Positions 1-5,597 of a stretch of DNA of 5,597 nt are shown here, piece after piece (the first letter of the stretch is position 1; every line of letters starts with the position of its first letter). This DNA is from Acidimicrobiales bacterium (GTDB taxonomy: Bacteria > Actinomycetota > Acidimicrobiia > Acidimicrobiales > UBA8190): assembly GCA_030042575.1 (NCBI GenBank), contig JASHZK010000330.1, positions 1-5,597 on the forward strand. Reading direction: 5' to 3'. Both the position numbers and the translations under genes were made by a program. Under the pieces are notes generated by a model, which saw nothing but the letters and a program-made list of their open reading frames with translations, searched no databases and was not told the DNA's origin.

Positions 1-1378
1 CGTCCATGAGCCGATAACCCTGGCGGCCGCGCATCATCTGCGCCCCCACGTCCAATGAGGCGATCATGTTGTACTGCGGCGACGTCGAGGTGTGCATCAT
101 GAACACCTCGTTGAAGCGGTCGTGTCCGATTCGCCGCCGTTGGCCCCGAAGGTGCCGGTCACGGACGTGGATCTGGGAGGCCTGGGAGAAGCCGGCCAGG
201 CACTTGTGGGTGGACTGGGTGGTGTAGACGCCCGGGTCGTCCGGCCCCAGGTCGCCCAGGTCCATGCCGAAGCGGTGCCGGTACAAGGGGTGGAACTTGG
301 CGTACGCCATCCAAGCCTCGTCGAAGACCACGTAGTCACACAGCTTCCCGATCCGCTCCAGCACCAGACGTTCGTCGTAACAGACACCGTCGTAGGTGGT
401 GTTGGTCAAGATGGCCACCCGGAAGGGACGCTGACGCCGCCAGGCGTCGGGATCGGTGACGAGGGGGTGGTGCTTGATCTGCCGGCGGAGGTAATCCTCG
501 TCCAGATAGTCGATGTCGACGGGGCCGATGATGCCGTTGGCGTCCCGTGACGGGTTGAGGTACACGGGGATGGCCCCGGCCAGCATGAGGGCGCCGTGGT
601 GCATGGACTTGTGGCAATTGCGGTCGAAGAGGACCAGGTCGCCCGGCGTGAGCAGGCCCAGGGTCACGATCTTGTTCGAGGTCGAGGTCCCGTTGAGGAC
701 GAAGTAGGTTCGCTCGGCCCCGAACACCTGGGCAGCACGCTTCTCGGCCTCCAGAACCGGCCCCTCGTGTTGAAGGATCGAGCCCAGCTCCACCGAGGCG
801 TTGCACAGGTCGCCGCGCAGGAACCTTTCACCCACGAAGTCGAAGAAGACCCGGCCCAGCGGCGTCTTCCGGTAGAGCATCCCCCCGTTGTGGCCCGGGC
901 ACGACCAATTCCAGTTGTAGTCGTCCACGTAGCGCTTGAGGGCCCCGAAGAACGGCGAGAGCAGACGGTCCACGTACTCGGCGACCAGGCGCTCGACACG
1001 GCCGGCGACGAAGCCGGCCGTGTCCTCCTGCAGCCAGAAGAAGCCCTGGCACCGCTCGGCCACCGCCAGCGGGATCTGCTCCACTTCGGCCCGCTCGGCC
1101 AACAACACGACGGGAAGGTCGTCGTGCAGCTCGTGCACGCGGTCGATCAGTCCCACCAGGTCCCCGGTGTCGGAGAATCCCCAGTCGAGCAACGCCGCTC
1201 CCACCCCGCTGTGGGAGGACACGACGAAATCGACCTCGGCCGGGCTGCGGGCGGTGATGACGTCCAGCCCCAGGTGGTGCAGCTCGCCTTGGAGCGAGCC
1301 CAGGGCCCGGTCCACCACCGATCCGGTGCCGAGCTCGCAGTGAGCCAGCAACACGGGATGGTCGTCGTAGTGTTCCAT
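1..1378 (-). CDS. Orn/Lys/Arg-class PLP decarboxylase, AdiA-like (C-terminus cut by window edge)
   Basis: Fold-type-I pyridoxal-phosphate enzyme that decarboxylates a basic amino acid (arginine, lysine or ornithine) to its amine in the cytoplasm, consuming a proton. Seen: 459 complete residues in one uninterrupted frame. Residues 1-125 look like the N-terminal wing domain, ending in FFWLQEDTAGF (113-123), which resembles AdiA. PGHNGG is at 161-166. The phosphate-binding stretch NGTSTSNK starts at N229. H256 in DRNCHKS should stack on the cofactor ring. TYDGVCY precedes D353 in FDEAW, the Asp expected to contact the pyridine nitrogen. K392 in TQSTHK is the expected Schiff-base lysine. TYDGVCY and DEAW match AdiA better than lysine decarboxylases, but substrate is not settled by this. 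AdiA-type enzymes are about 755 residues, so the small domain and C-terminal domain lie beyond position 1. The ATG start lies 4 bases after the transporter stop, so the two genes are almost surely cotranscribed. Class very sure; substrate an inference. Confidence 0.95.
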   Translation of the reverse strand, partial: MEHYDDHPVLLAHCELGTGSVVDRALGSLQGELHHLGLDVITARSPAEVDFVVSSHSGVGAALLDWGFSDTGDLVGLIDRVHELHDDLPVVLLAERAEVEQIPLAVAERCQGFFWLQEDTAGFVAGRVERLVAEYVDRLLSPFFGALKRYVDDYNWNWSCPGHNGGMLYRKTPLGRVFFDFVGERFLRGDLCNASVELGSILQHEGPVLEAEKRAAQVFGAERTYFVLNGTSTSNKIVTLGLLTPGDLVLFDRNCHKSMHHGALMLAGAIPVYLNPSRDANGIIGPVDIDYLDEDYLRRQIKHHPLVTDPDAWRRQRPFRVAILTNTTYDGVCYDERLVLERIGKLCDYVVFDEAWMAYAKFHPLYRHRFGMDLGDLGPDDPGVYTTQSTHKCLAGFSQASQIHVRDRHLRGQRRRIGHDRFNEVFMMHTSTSPQYNMIASLDVGAQMMRGRQGYRLMD

Positions 1379-1382
1379 GGCC

Positions 1383-2909
1383 TCAGTCCTCGTCCTCGTC
1401 CTCGGCCACCAGGGCCAGGGTCTCCTTGTCCGCCGTCCAGGAGTCCTTGCGGAACCGGGCGATGAAGACGGGCGGCAGGGCCAGCACGCCGGTGAAGAAC
1501 ACCATCAGGCAGATGTACAGCGTGTGGTTGCCGGTCGAGATCTGCGACGGCGGGACGAACCCCACGATGAAGGCGAAGACCGACCCGGCGATGCCCAACA
1601 GCCCCATGGCCCAGACACCCGGCTTGCCACCGGGGATCTTGAAGGGCCGGGGACGGTCCGGCTGGGTGTAGCGAAGGCGGATGACCGCAGCGAAGATGAG
1701 GACGTACATGATCACCAAGAGCTGCGTGGTGAGCGCCGACAGGATCCAGTACGAGGTGCTGATCGTCGGCTCGAACAGGAACAGCAGGGCGAACAACGTC
1801 CCGATGCCGGCCTGGATCCACAACACGGCGAGGGGCGCCATGCGGTCGTTGTGGCCTTGGAACGCCCTGGGGAAATTCCCCTCAAAGGAGGCTCGCATGA
1901 AGCCTCGGGCCGGCCCGTACATCCAGGTGGAGAGCAGGGCGATGCCGCCGGCGAAGATGAGCAGTGACACCGGGCGGAGCATCCAGCCCACCCCGAACTT
2001 GTTGAAGAACACCTGGAAGGCCTGGAGCAAGCCCGAATTGAGCTCGATCTTGTTCTGCGGGATCACGAAGACGATGGCCAGCGTCCCCAGCACGTACACG
2101 GCGACGAGAGCCACAGCCGCCAGCAGGGTGGCCCGGGGGAAGTCCCGCTTGGCGTTCTTGGCCTCCCGGGCGTGGAACCCGGCCATCTCCATGCCGGCGA
2201 AGGCCAGGAGCACCCCGGAGTAGAAGACCAGGTTGGTGAGCGACATGCTCGGCACCAGGGCCTTGGCGTGGAAAGGCGCAGCCAGGGAGTGGCCCGAGGC
2301 CAGCCAGCCGACGCCCAAGCCGATGATCAGCAGTCCCGGGAAGATCGATCCGGCGATGGTCCCCCAGCTGCTGATCCGGGCGCTGGCCTTCACGCCGTAG
2401 AAGTTGGCGACGGTGGTTCCCCAGAAGACCACCATCATGACGACGAAGAGCCAGGCCCGGTTGTTGGCCCAGGCCGGCACCAGCAGGTAGGCGAGAGCGG
2501 CGGCGATGAACGACAGGACGGTCGGGAACCACACCAGGTTCTCGGCCCAGTCGGCCCAGATGGCGACCGCTCCCGACTTGGAGCCGAAAGCCTCGCGCAC
2601 CCAGACGAACAACCCTCCGGTCTCGGCCCAGCCGCTGGCCAGTTCGGCAGCGGCGAACGAGATGGGGATCATGAACCCGATTACGCCCAGACCCCAGATG
2701 AAGATCGATCCCCAGCCGTATTCGGCCACGGTGGGCAGGTTTCGGAGACTGACCACAGCGGCGAAGTCGATCATGGCCAGGGTGAACATCCCCAGCACCC
2801 GCTTGGGTCTCACCGTTTTCCTGTCGGAATCCTTGGTGCCGGTCACCGGGGTCAGGGCCTGGCCTTTCCGGTTCTGCACTGCGCTCTCGGGATGTGGTGC
2901 AAGTGCCAT
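1383..2909 (-). CDS. APC-superfamily amino acid antiporter, GadC-like
   Basis: Inner-membrane transporter of 508 residues, a usual length for the glutamate:GABA antiporter (GadC) branch of the amino acid-polyamine-organocation superfamily. Residues 1-36 are a hydrophilic cytoplasmic N-terminus. About twelve hydrophobic segments follow, roughly at 40-60, 68-92, 113-142, 152-172, 180-203, 227-243, 262-284, 313-329, 360-379, 385-411, 433-453 and 463-484. GadC-type signatures are AVVSLRNLPTVAEYG (51-65), AAELASGWAETGG (87-99), and FAGMEMAGFHAREAKNAKRDFPRA (split here as FAGMEMAGFHAREA, 237-250, then KNAKRDFPRA, 251-260). The tail after the last helix is short and ends in EDEDED; E. coli GadC instead carries a longer C-terminal plug. 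Being first in an operon with an AdiA-like decarboxylase, it probably exchanges that enzyme's substrate for its product amine. Substrate is inferred from context only; motifs alone would allow glutamate/GABA or another amino acid. The ATG at 2909 has a strong ribosome site. Confidence 0.93.
   Translation of the reverse strand: MALAPHPESAVQNRKGQALTPVTGTKDSDRKTVRPKRVLGMFTLAMIDFAAVVSLRNLPTVAEYGWGSIFIWGLGVIGFMIPISFAAAELASGWAETGGLFVWVREAFGSKSGAVAIWADWAENLVWFPTVLSFIAAALAYLLVPAWANNRAWLFVVMMVVFWGTTVANFYGVKASARISSWGTIAGSIFPGLLIIGLGVGWLASGHSLAAPFHAKALVPSMSLTNLVFYSGVLLAFAGMEMAGFHAREAKNAKRDFPRATLLAAVALVAVYVLGTLAIVFVIPQNKIELNSGLLQAFQVFFNKFGVGWMLRPVSLLIFAGGIALLSTWMYGPARGFMRASFEGNFPRAFQGHNDRMAPLAVLWIQAGIGTLFALLFLFEPTISTSYWILSALTTQLLVIMYVLIFAAVIRLRYTQPDRPRPFKIPGGKPGVWAMGLLGIAGSVFAFIVGFVPPSQISTGNHTLYICLMVFFTGVLALPPVFIARFRKDSWTADKETLALVAEDEDED
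1388..1391 (-). promoter_or_regulatory. Ribosome binding site for the decarboxylase, inside the transporter's last codons
   Basis: The last codons of the transporter are three tandem GAGGAC hexamers (1386-1403) encoding EDEDED. The copy nearest the stop gives GAGG nine bases before the decarboxylase ATG, which is a good Shine-Dalgarno spacing. A second GAGG at 1381-1384 overlaps the TGA stop but is only two bases from the ATG, so it is too close. The site supports ATG at 1378 and suggests translational coupling between the two genes. Confidence 0.6.
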
Positions 2910-2916
2910 GGGGACC

Positions 2917-2922
2917 CCTCCT
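2917..2922 (-). promoter_or_regulatory. Ribosome binding site of the antiporter
   Basis: On the minus strand this reads AGGAGG, a perfect Shine-Dalgarno core, seven bases before the ATG at 2909. It fixes the start of the transporter and predicts efficient translation of the first operon gene. Confidence 0.85.
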
Positions 2923-2968
2923 CGAGTCGTCTACATCCAGTGTGCGAGGGACGCCCGCGGCGCGATCA

Positions 2969-2995
2969 GTGCCGAACGGCAGGTAACTTCGGCGC
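2969..2995. repeat. Overlapping inverted repeats in the divergent promoter region
   Basis: Two symmetric structures share bases. The first is TGCCGAACGGCA (2970-2981), with 5-base arms around AA. The second pairs GCCGAA (2971-2976) with TTCGGC (2988-2993) across 11 bases; the stem lengthens to eight pairs in plus-strand RNA if a U-G wobble and the outer G-C are counted. They cannot both form as hairpins because they use the same GCCG. They lie about 60-75 bases before the transporter ATG. They could be a regulator binding site, alternative leader-RNA folds, or chance in GC-rich DNA. Confidence 0.4.
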
Positions 2996-3019
2996 AATTC
3001 ACGGCCGCCCCTCGATCGG

Positions 3020-3058
3020 CTACTGCATTTGCCTTTCCTTTCGGTCCTTTCTGACCAT
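3020..3058 (-). CDS. Possible Lys/Arg-rich leader peptide upstream of the antiporter operon (speculative)
   Basis: A 12-codon frame, ATG to TAG, reads MVRKDRKERQMQ and ends 110 bases before the transporter ATG. Five of twelve residues are Lys or Arg. AGGG lies four bases before its ATG, a weak and slightly close ribosome site. A second internal ATG (3028) follows GGAAAGG and gives only Met-Gln-stop. A Lys/Arg-rich leader would suit control by availability of basic amino acids, and the E. coli speF operon has a leader peptide (SpeFL) that senses ornithine, but no similarity to SpeFL is seen. The same frame is open for a long way upstream, and purine-rich DNA encodes Lys, Arg and Glu by default, so chance is the simplest reading. 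Confidence 0.15.
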   Translation of the reverse strand: MVRKDRKERQMQ

Positions 3059-3100
3059 TGACCCTGGCGCTTCCCGCCGTGTCGGGCGCACCATGGGCTT

Positions 3101-5597
3101 GTGACGGCTATCGACGCAGCTCGGCAACACGGTCGAGATGCGCAGCGGGTGATGAAGGAGATCCGTTCGCTTCTGGCCGACATGCAGCGCGGACATGTCG
3201 CCGCGCTGAGCTGGGACACCGACCTGGCCGACACGTTCGCCCTGGACAGCCTGGCGGTCGTCGAGCTCCAGGACCGGCTGGAGGACGCTTTCGCCGTGCG
3301 TATCCCCGTCGAGTCCCTGGGCGCCCTTCGGACCCCGGGCGACTGGCTCCGAGCCGTGTCCGAGGCGGCGGCGGGCACCACGGCCACGCCTGCCCCTCCC
3401 CCCGCCGTCCCCGTCGCGCCCACCACGGGAACCCTCGGGCGGACTCCCGGCACTCCATGGGCACAGTCGGCGACGACGCTGGTCGACGCCCTGACGTGGC
3501 ACGTCGAGCGTCATCCCGACCTCGTCTCGGTCCGGGTGCTGTCTCCCGGCGACGGTCACCCCTACGCGGACCTGACCTATGGGTCTCTGTACGCGGCGGC
3601 CACCACCTCCGCCACGGTGATGGCCGAGCAGGGAGTGGAGCCCGGTGACCGGGTGGCCATCATGCTCCCGACGGGGACCGACTATTTCGTGCTCTACATG
3701 GCCGTCCTGCTGGCCGGCGGGGCCCCCGTGCCCGTCTACCCTCCCGCCCGGATGTCGGTGCTCGAGGAGCACCTGCGACGCCAGGCGAGGCTCCTGCACA
3801 GCGCCGGAGCCACTTTGCTCGTCACCGTGCCCGAGGCGCTTCTGGCCGCCAGGCTGCTGCGGGCGCGGGTACCCAGTCTCCGGGCCGTGCTCACGCCGGC
3901 CTCCTCCATGGCGCCGGACCGCGGTTCGGCAACTGGCCGACAGGCGACACGGCTGCGGGCCTCGCCCGACGACGTGGCCCTCGTCCAGTACACATCGGGC
4001 AGCACGGGAGACCCCAAAGGAGTCGTCCTCACCCATGCCCAGCTGCTGGCCAACATCCGGGCCATGGGAGAAGCCGCCCGAGTGGACAGCTCCGACGTCT
4101 TCGTCTCGTGGCTGCCGCTGTACCACGACATGGGTCTCATCGGAGCCTGGCAGGCGGCAAGCCTGTATTTCGGGATGCTCCTCGTGGTCATGTCCCCCCT
4201 GACGTTCTTGTCCCGGCCGGCCCGCTGGCTGGAGGCGATGACCCGATACTCGGGGACGCTTTCCGCCGGCCCCAATTTCGGGTACCAAACCTGCATCGAC
4301 CGGATCAGCGACGCCGAGTTGGAATCGCTCGACTTGTCGTCGTGGCGGCTGGCCTTCACCGGCTCGGAGCCGGTGCAGGCCGCCACCGTGGAGCGCTTCG
4401 CCCGGCGCTTCGGCCCCCGGGGATTCCGCCCCGAGGCGATGTGCCCCGCCTACGGGCTCGCCGAAGTCGGAGTGGGAGCCACGTTCTCCCCCGTGGGACG
4501 CCGCCCGCGCATCGAACGGGTACGGCTGGCCGAACTGGAGGACAGCGGTGAGGCGGTCACCGGCGCCGGAGCGGGCACGGCCACGGTGGCCCTGGTGAGC
4601 TGCGGTAGGGCGCTTCCCGGGTACCGCCTGCGCATCGCCGACGAGACCGGGAACAGCCTTCCGGAGCGCCACGTGGGAAAGGTGGAGTGCCGGGGACCGT
4701 CCGTCACCACCGGGTACCTGTCCAACGAGGGCGCCAGCCGCCAGCTGTGGGACCACGGTTGGCTCGATACCGGCGATACCGGTTACCTGGCCGACGGCGA
4801 GCTCTTCCTCACCGGCCGACGCAAGGACATGATCGTCCGGGCCGGGCGCAACCTCCACCCCGAGGAGCTCGAGCAGGTTCTGGGCCAGCTCCCCGGACTG
4901 GGGACCGACGCCGTCGCCGCCTTCGGGGTGAACGACCGAGCGAGAGGTACCGAACAGCTGGTGGTGGTGGCGGAAACCCCGGCATCGGACCCGCTCGGTC
5001 AGGAGCGCCTGCGAACAACGATGGCCGAGCGGTCGGTGCAGGTGCTGGGCGTCGCCCCCGACGAGATCGTCCTCGTGCCGCCGTGTGCCATCCCCCGTAC
5101 CGCCAGCGGAAAGGTCCGCCGGGGGGAGGCTCGGGCCGCGTACCTGGGCGGGACACTGGGACGGCCCCCCGCCCCTCCGGCGCTGCAGCTGGTCCGCTTC
5201 GCCTGGTCGGGCTTGGTTCCGGCGGCCGGGATCCTGGCCCGGGCGGTGGCGCGCCGGTGCTACGCGGCCTGGGTGTGGACGGTGCTCGTCGTCATCGGCG
5301 CCCCCCTGTGGTTGGCCCTGCTCCTGCCTCTGTCGCCGTCGAGACGGTGGCGTCTGGTCCGAGGGGCGGGCCGAGTGCTCCAGGAGGCCGCCGGCATCCC
5401 GATCACGATGGAAGGCACCTTCCCCGACGGCGCCGCCGCCCCCATCGTGGTGGCCAACCACCCCAGCTTCCTCGACGGCTTGGTCCTCCTCCTGGCCCTG
5501 GAGGAGCCTGCCGGCTTCGTCTCGAGCGACGACTTCGCTCGACAAAAGCTGGCCGGACCGTTCCTCCGCCGGCTGGGCGCCGTGTTCGTGCACCGAG
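3101..5597 (+). CDS. ACP - acyl-adenylate ligase - PlsC acyltransferase fusion protein (C-terminus cut by window edge)
   Basis: One open frame of 832 complete residues, still open at the edge. Residues 15-90 are an acyl carrier protein domain with S50 in LDSLAVVEL, the expected phosphopantetheine site. A Pro/Ala/Thr linker covers about 91-118. The AMP-binding (ANL) domain spans about 125-690: VPVYPPAR (210-217), P-loop YTSGSTGDPKGV (297-308), WLPLYHDMG (337-345), YGLAE (451-455), DTGD (556-559), GRRKDMIVRAGRN (572-584) and K671 in PRTASGKVRR, the expected adenylation lysine. VPVYPPAR and WLPLYHDMG suit fatty-acid-activating members, especially fatty acyl-AMP ligases. A hydrophobic segment (about 724-745) leads into a PlsC-like glycerolipid acyltransferase with NHPSFLDG, giving the HX4D pair H787/D792, then GAVFVHR at the edge. 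Likely role: activate a fatty acid and transfer it to a membrane lipid acceptor, perhaps through its own ACP. An in-frame TGA at 3059 limits the start; GTG at 3101 lacks a clear ribosome site, and ATG at 3152 (codon 18) is an alternative. Domains sure; whether the thioester goes to ACP or CoA is unknown. Confidence 0.93.
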   Translation, partial: MTAIDAARQHGRDAQRVMKEIRSLLADMQRGHVAALSWDTDLADTFALDSLAVVELQDRLEDAFAVRIPVESLGALRTPGDWLRAVSEAAAGTTATPAPPPAVPVAPTTGTLGRTPGTPWAQSATTLVDALTWHVERHPDLVSVRVLSPGDGHPYADLTYGSLYAAATTSATVMAEQGVEPGDRVAIMLPTGTDYFVLYMAVLLAGGAPVPVYPPARMSVLEEHLRRQARLLHSAGATLLVTVPEALLAARLLRARVPSLRAVLTPASSMAPDRGSATGRQATRLRASPDDVALVQYTSGSTGDPKGVVLTHAQLLANIRAMGEAARVDSSDVFVSWLPLYHDMGLIGAWQAASLYFGMLLVVMSPLTFLSRPARWLEAMTRYSGTLSAGPNFGYQTCIDRISDAELESLDLSSWRLAFTGSEPVQAATVERFARRFGPRGFRPEAMCPAYGLAEVGVGATFSPVGRRPRIERVRLAELEDSGEAVTGAGAGTATVALVSCGRALPGYRLRIADETGNSLPERHVGKVECRGPSVTTGYLSNEGASRQLWDHGWLDTGDTGYLADGELFLTGRRKDMIVRAGRNLHPEELEQVLGQLPGLGTDAVAAFGVNDRARGTEQLVVVAETPASDPLGQERLRTTMAERSVQVLGVAPDEIVLVPPCAIPRTASGKVRRGEARAAYLGGTLGRPPAPPALQLVRFAWSGLVPAAGILARAVARRCYAAWVWTVLVVIGAPLWLALLLPLSPSRRWRLVRGAGRVLQEAAGIPITMEGTFPDGAAAPIVVANHPSFLDGLVLLLALEEPAGFVSSDDFARQKLAGPFLRRLGAVFVHR

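Larger units (their letters stand above)
2910..3100. promoter_or_regulatory. Divergent intergenic region between the acid-stress-type operon and the acyl-ligase gene
   Basis: About 190 bases separate the ATG of the transporter (minus strand) from the GTG of the multidomain acyl enzyme (plus strand), so both promoters should lie here. The stretch 3021-3060 is lower in GC than its surroundings and is purine-rich on the minus strand (repeated AAAGG), which makes it the likeliest promoter or leader zone. I found no pair of -35 and -10 boxes good enough to call on either strand. TTGCCT at 3029-3034 with GACCAT about 18 bases downstream is a weak plus-strand possibility. Inverted repeats at 2969-2995 could be an operator or part of a leader RNA. 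Confidence 0.6.

Noticed and set aside
1386..1403. Three tandem GAGGAC units as a repeat array
   Set aside because: They are codons for the acidic tail, with only three copies; this is a coding and ribosome-site feature, not a CRISPR or mobile-element repeat.
596..1465. Plus-strand open frame opposite the decarboxylase
   Set aside because: Its product is low in complexity and motif-free, whereas the minus strand encodes PLP-enzyme motifs at every expected place.
1..2909. Reading the operon as a GadB/GadC glutamate acid-resistance system
   Set aside because: The decarboxylase has the PGHNGG, TQSTHK and FDEAW motifs and the N-terminal wing domain of the Orn/Lys/Arg class, which GadB lacks.
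3058..3087. TTGACC as a -35 box for the plus-strand gene
   Set aside because: The hexamer is good, but the region 16-18 bases downstream is GC-rich and has no acceptable -10 element, and it would leave almost no leader.
2172..3104. Plus-strand open frame opposite the transporter, ending at the acyl-ligase start
   Set aside because: No motif and a His/Gly/Asp/Gln-rich composition; it is antisense to transmembrane helices of the antiporter.
1882..3453. Open minus-strand frame overlapping the transporter gene and the acyl-ligase start
   Set aside because: It overlaps the transporter in another frame, yields Arg/Gly/Pro-rich sequence without membrane segments or motifs, and spans two real genes and a regulatory region.
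3020..5593. Long open frame on the minus strand opposite the acyl-ligase fusion
   Set aside because: It gives a low-complexity protein rich in Gly, Arg, His and Gln with no recognisable motif, while the plus strand carries a full series of ANL, ACP and PlsC motifs. Long antisense frames are expected in GC-rich genes.

Overview
The window is GC-rich, with third codon positions dominated by G and C, and looks like chromosomal DNA from a high-GC bacterium. An actinobacterium-type genome is the most likely source, but there is no marker gene and the lineage is an inference. Three protein genes account for almost all of it. Two run leftward and one runs rightward from a shared intergenic region of about 190 bp. 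Both outer genes are cut by the window edges. No RNA genes, insertion sequences, CRISPR arrays or convincing terminators were found.

Left part (1-2909, minus strand): a two-gene operon. A 12-helix APC-superfamily transporter of the GadC (amino acid antiporter) type comes first. Four bases after its stop codon begins a fold-type-I PLP decarboxylase of the Orn/Lys/Arg class, whose motifs resemble biodegradative arginine decarboxylase AdiA most. Such pairs normally act as a proton-consuming acid-stress cycle: the antiporter imports an amino acid and exports its amine, while the decarboxylase uses up a cytoplasmic proton. Only the first 459 residues of the decarboxylase are present, including the PLP-binding lysine.

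Middle (2910-3100): the divergent regulatory region. It holds a strong ribosome binding site for the transporter, overlapping inverted repeats, a purine-rich tract (minus strand), and a very short Lys/Arg-rich open frame that might be a leader peptide. No textbook promoter could be assigned on either strand.

Right part (3101-5597, plus strand): one open frame, running off the edge, that encodes a multidomain lipid enzyme. It has an N-terminal acyl carrier protein, then a Pro/Ala linker, a complete acyl-adenylating (AMP-binding) domain, a hydrophobic segment and the start of a PlsC-type glycerolipid acyltransferase. The order suggests that one polypeptide activates a fatty acid, may carry it on its own carrier arm, and passes it to a membrane lipid acceptor. 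This fusion, sitting divergent to an acid-stress operon, is the most interesting item in the window.
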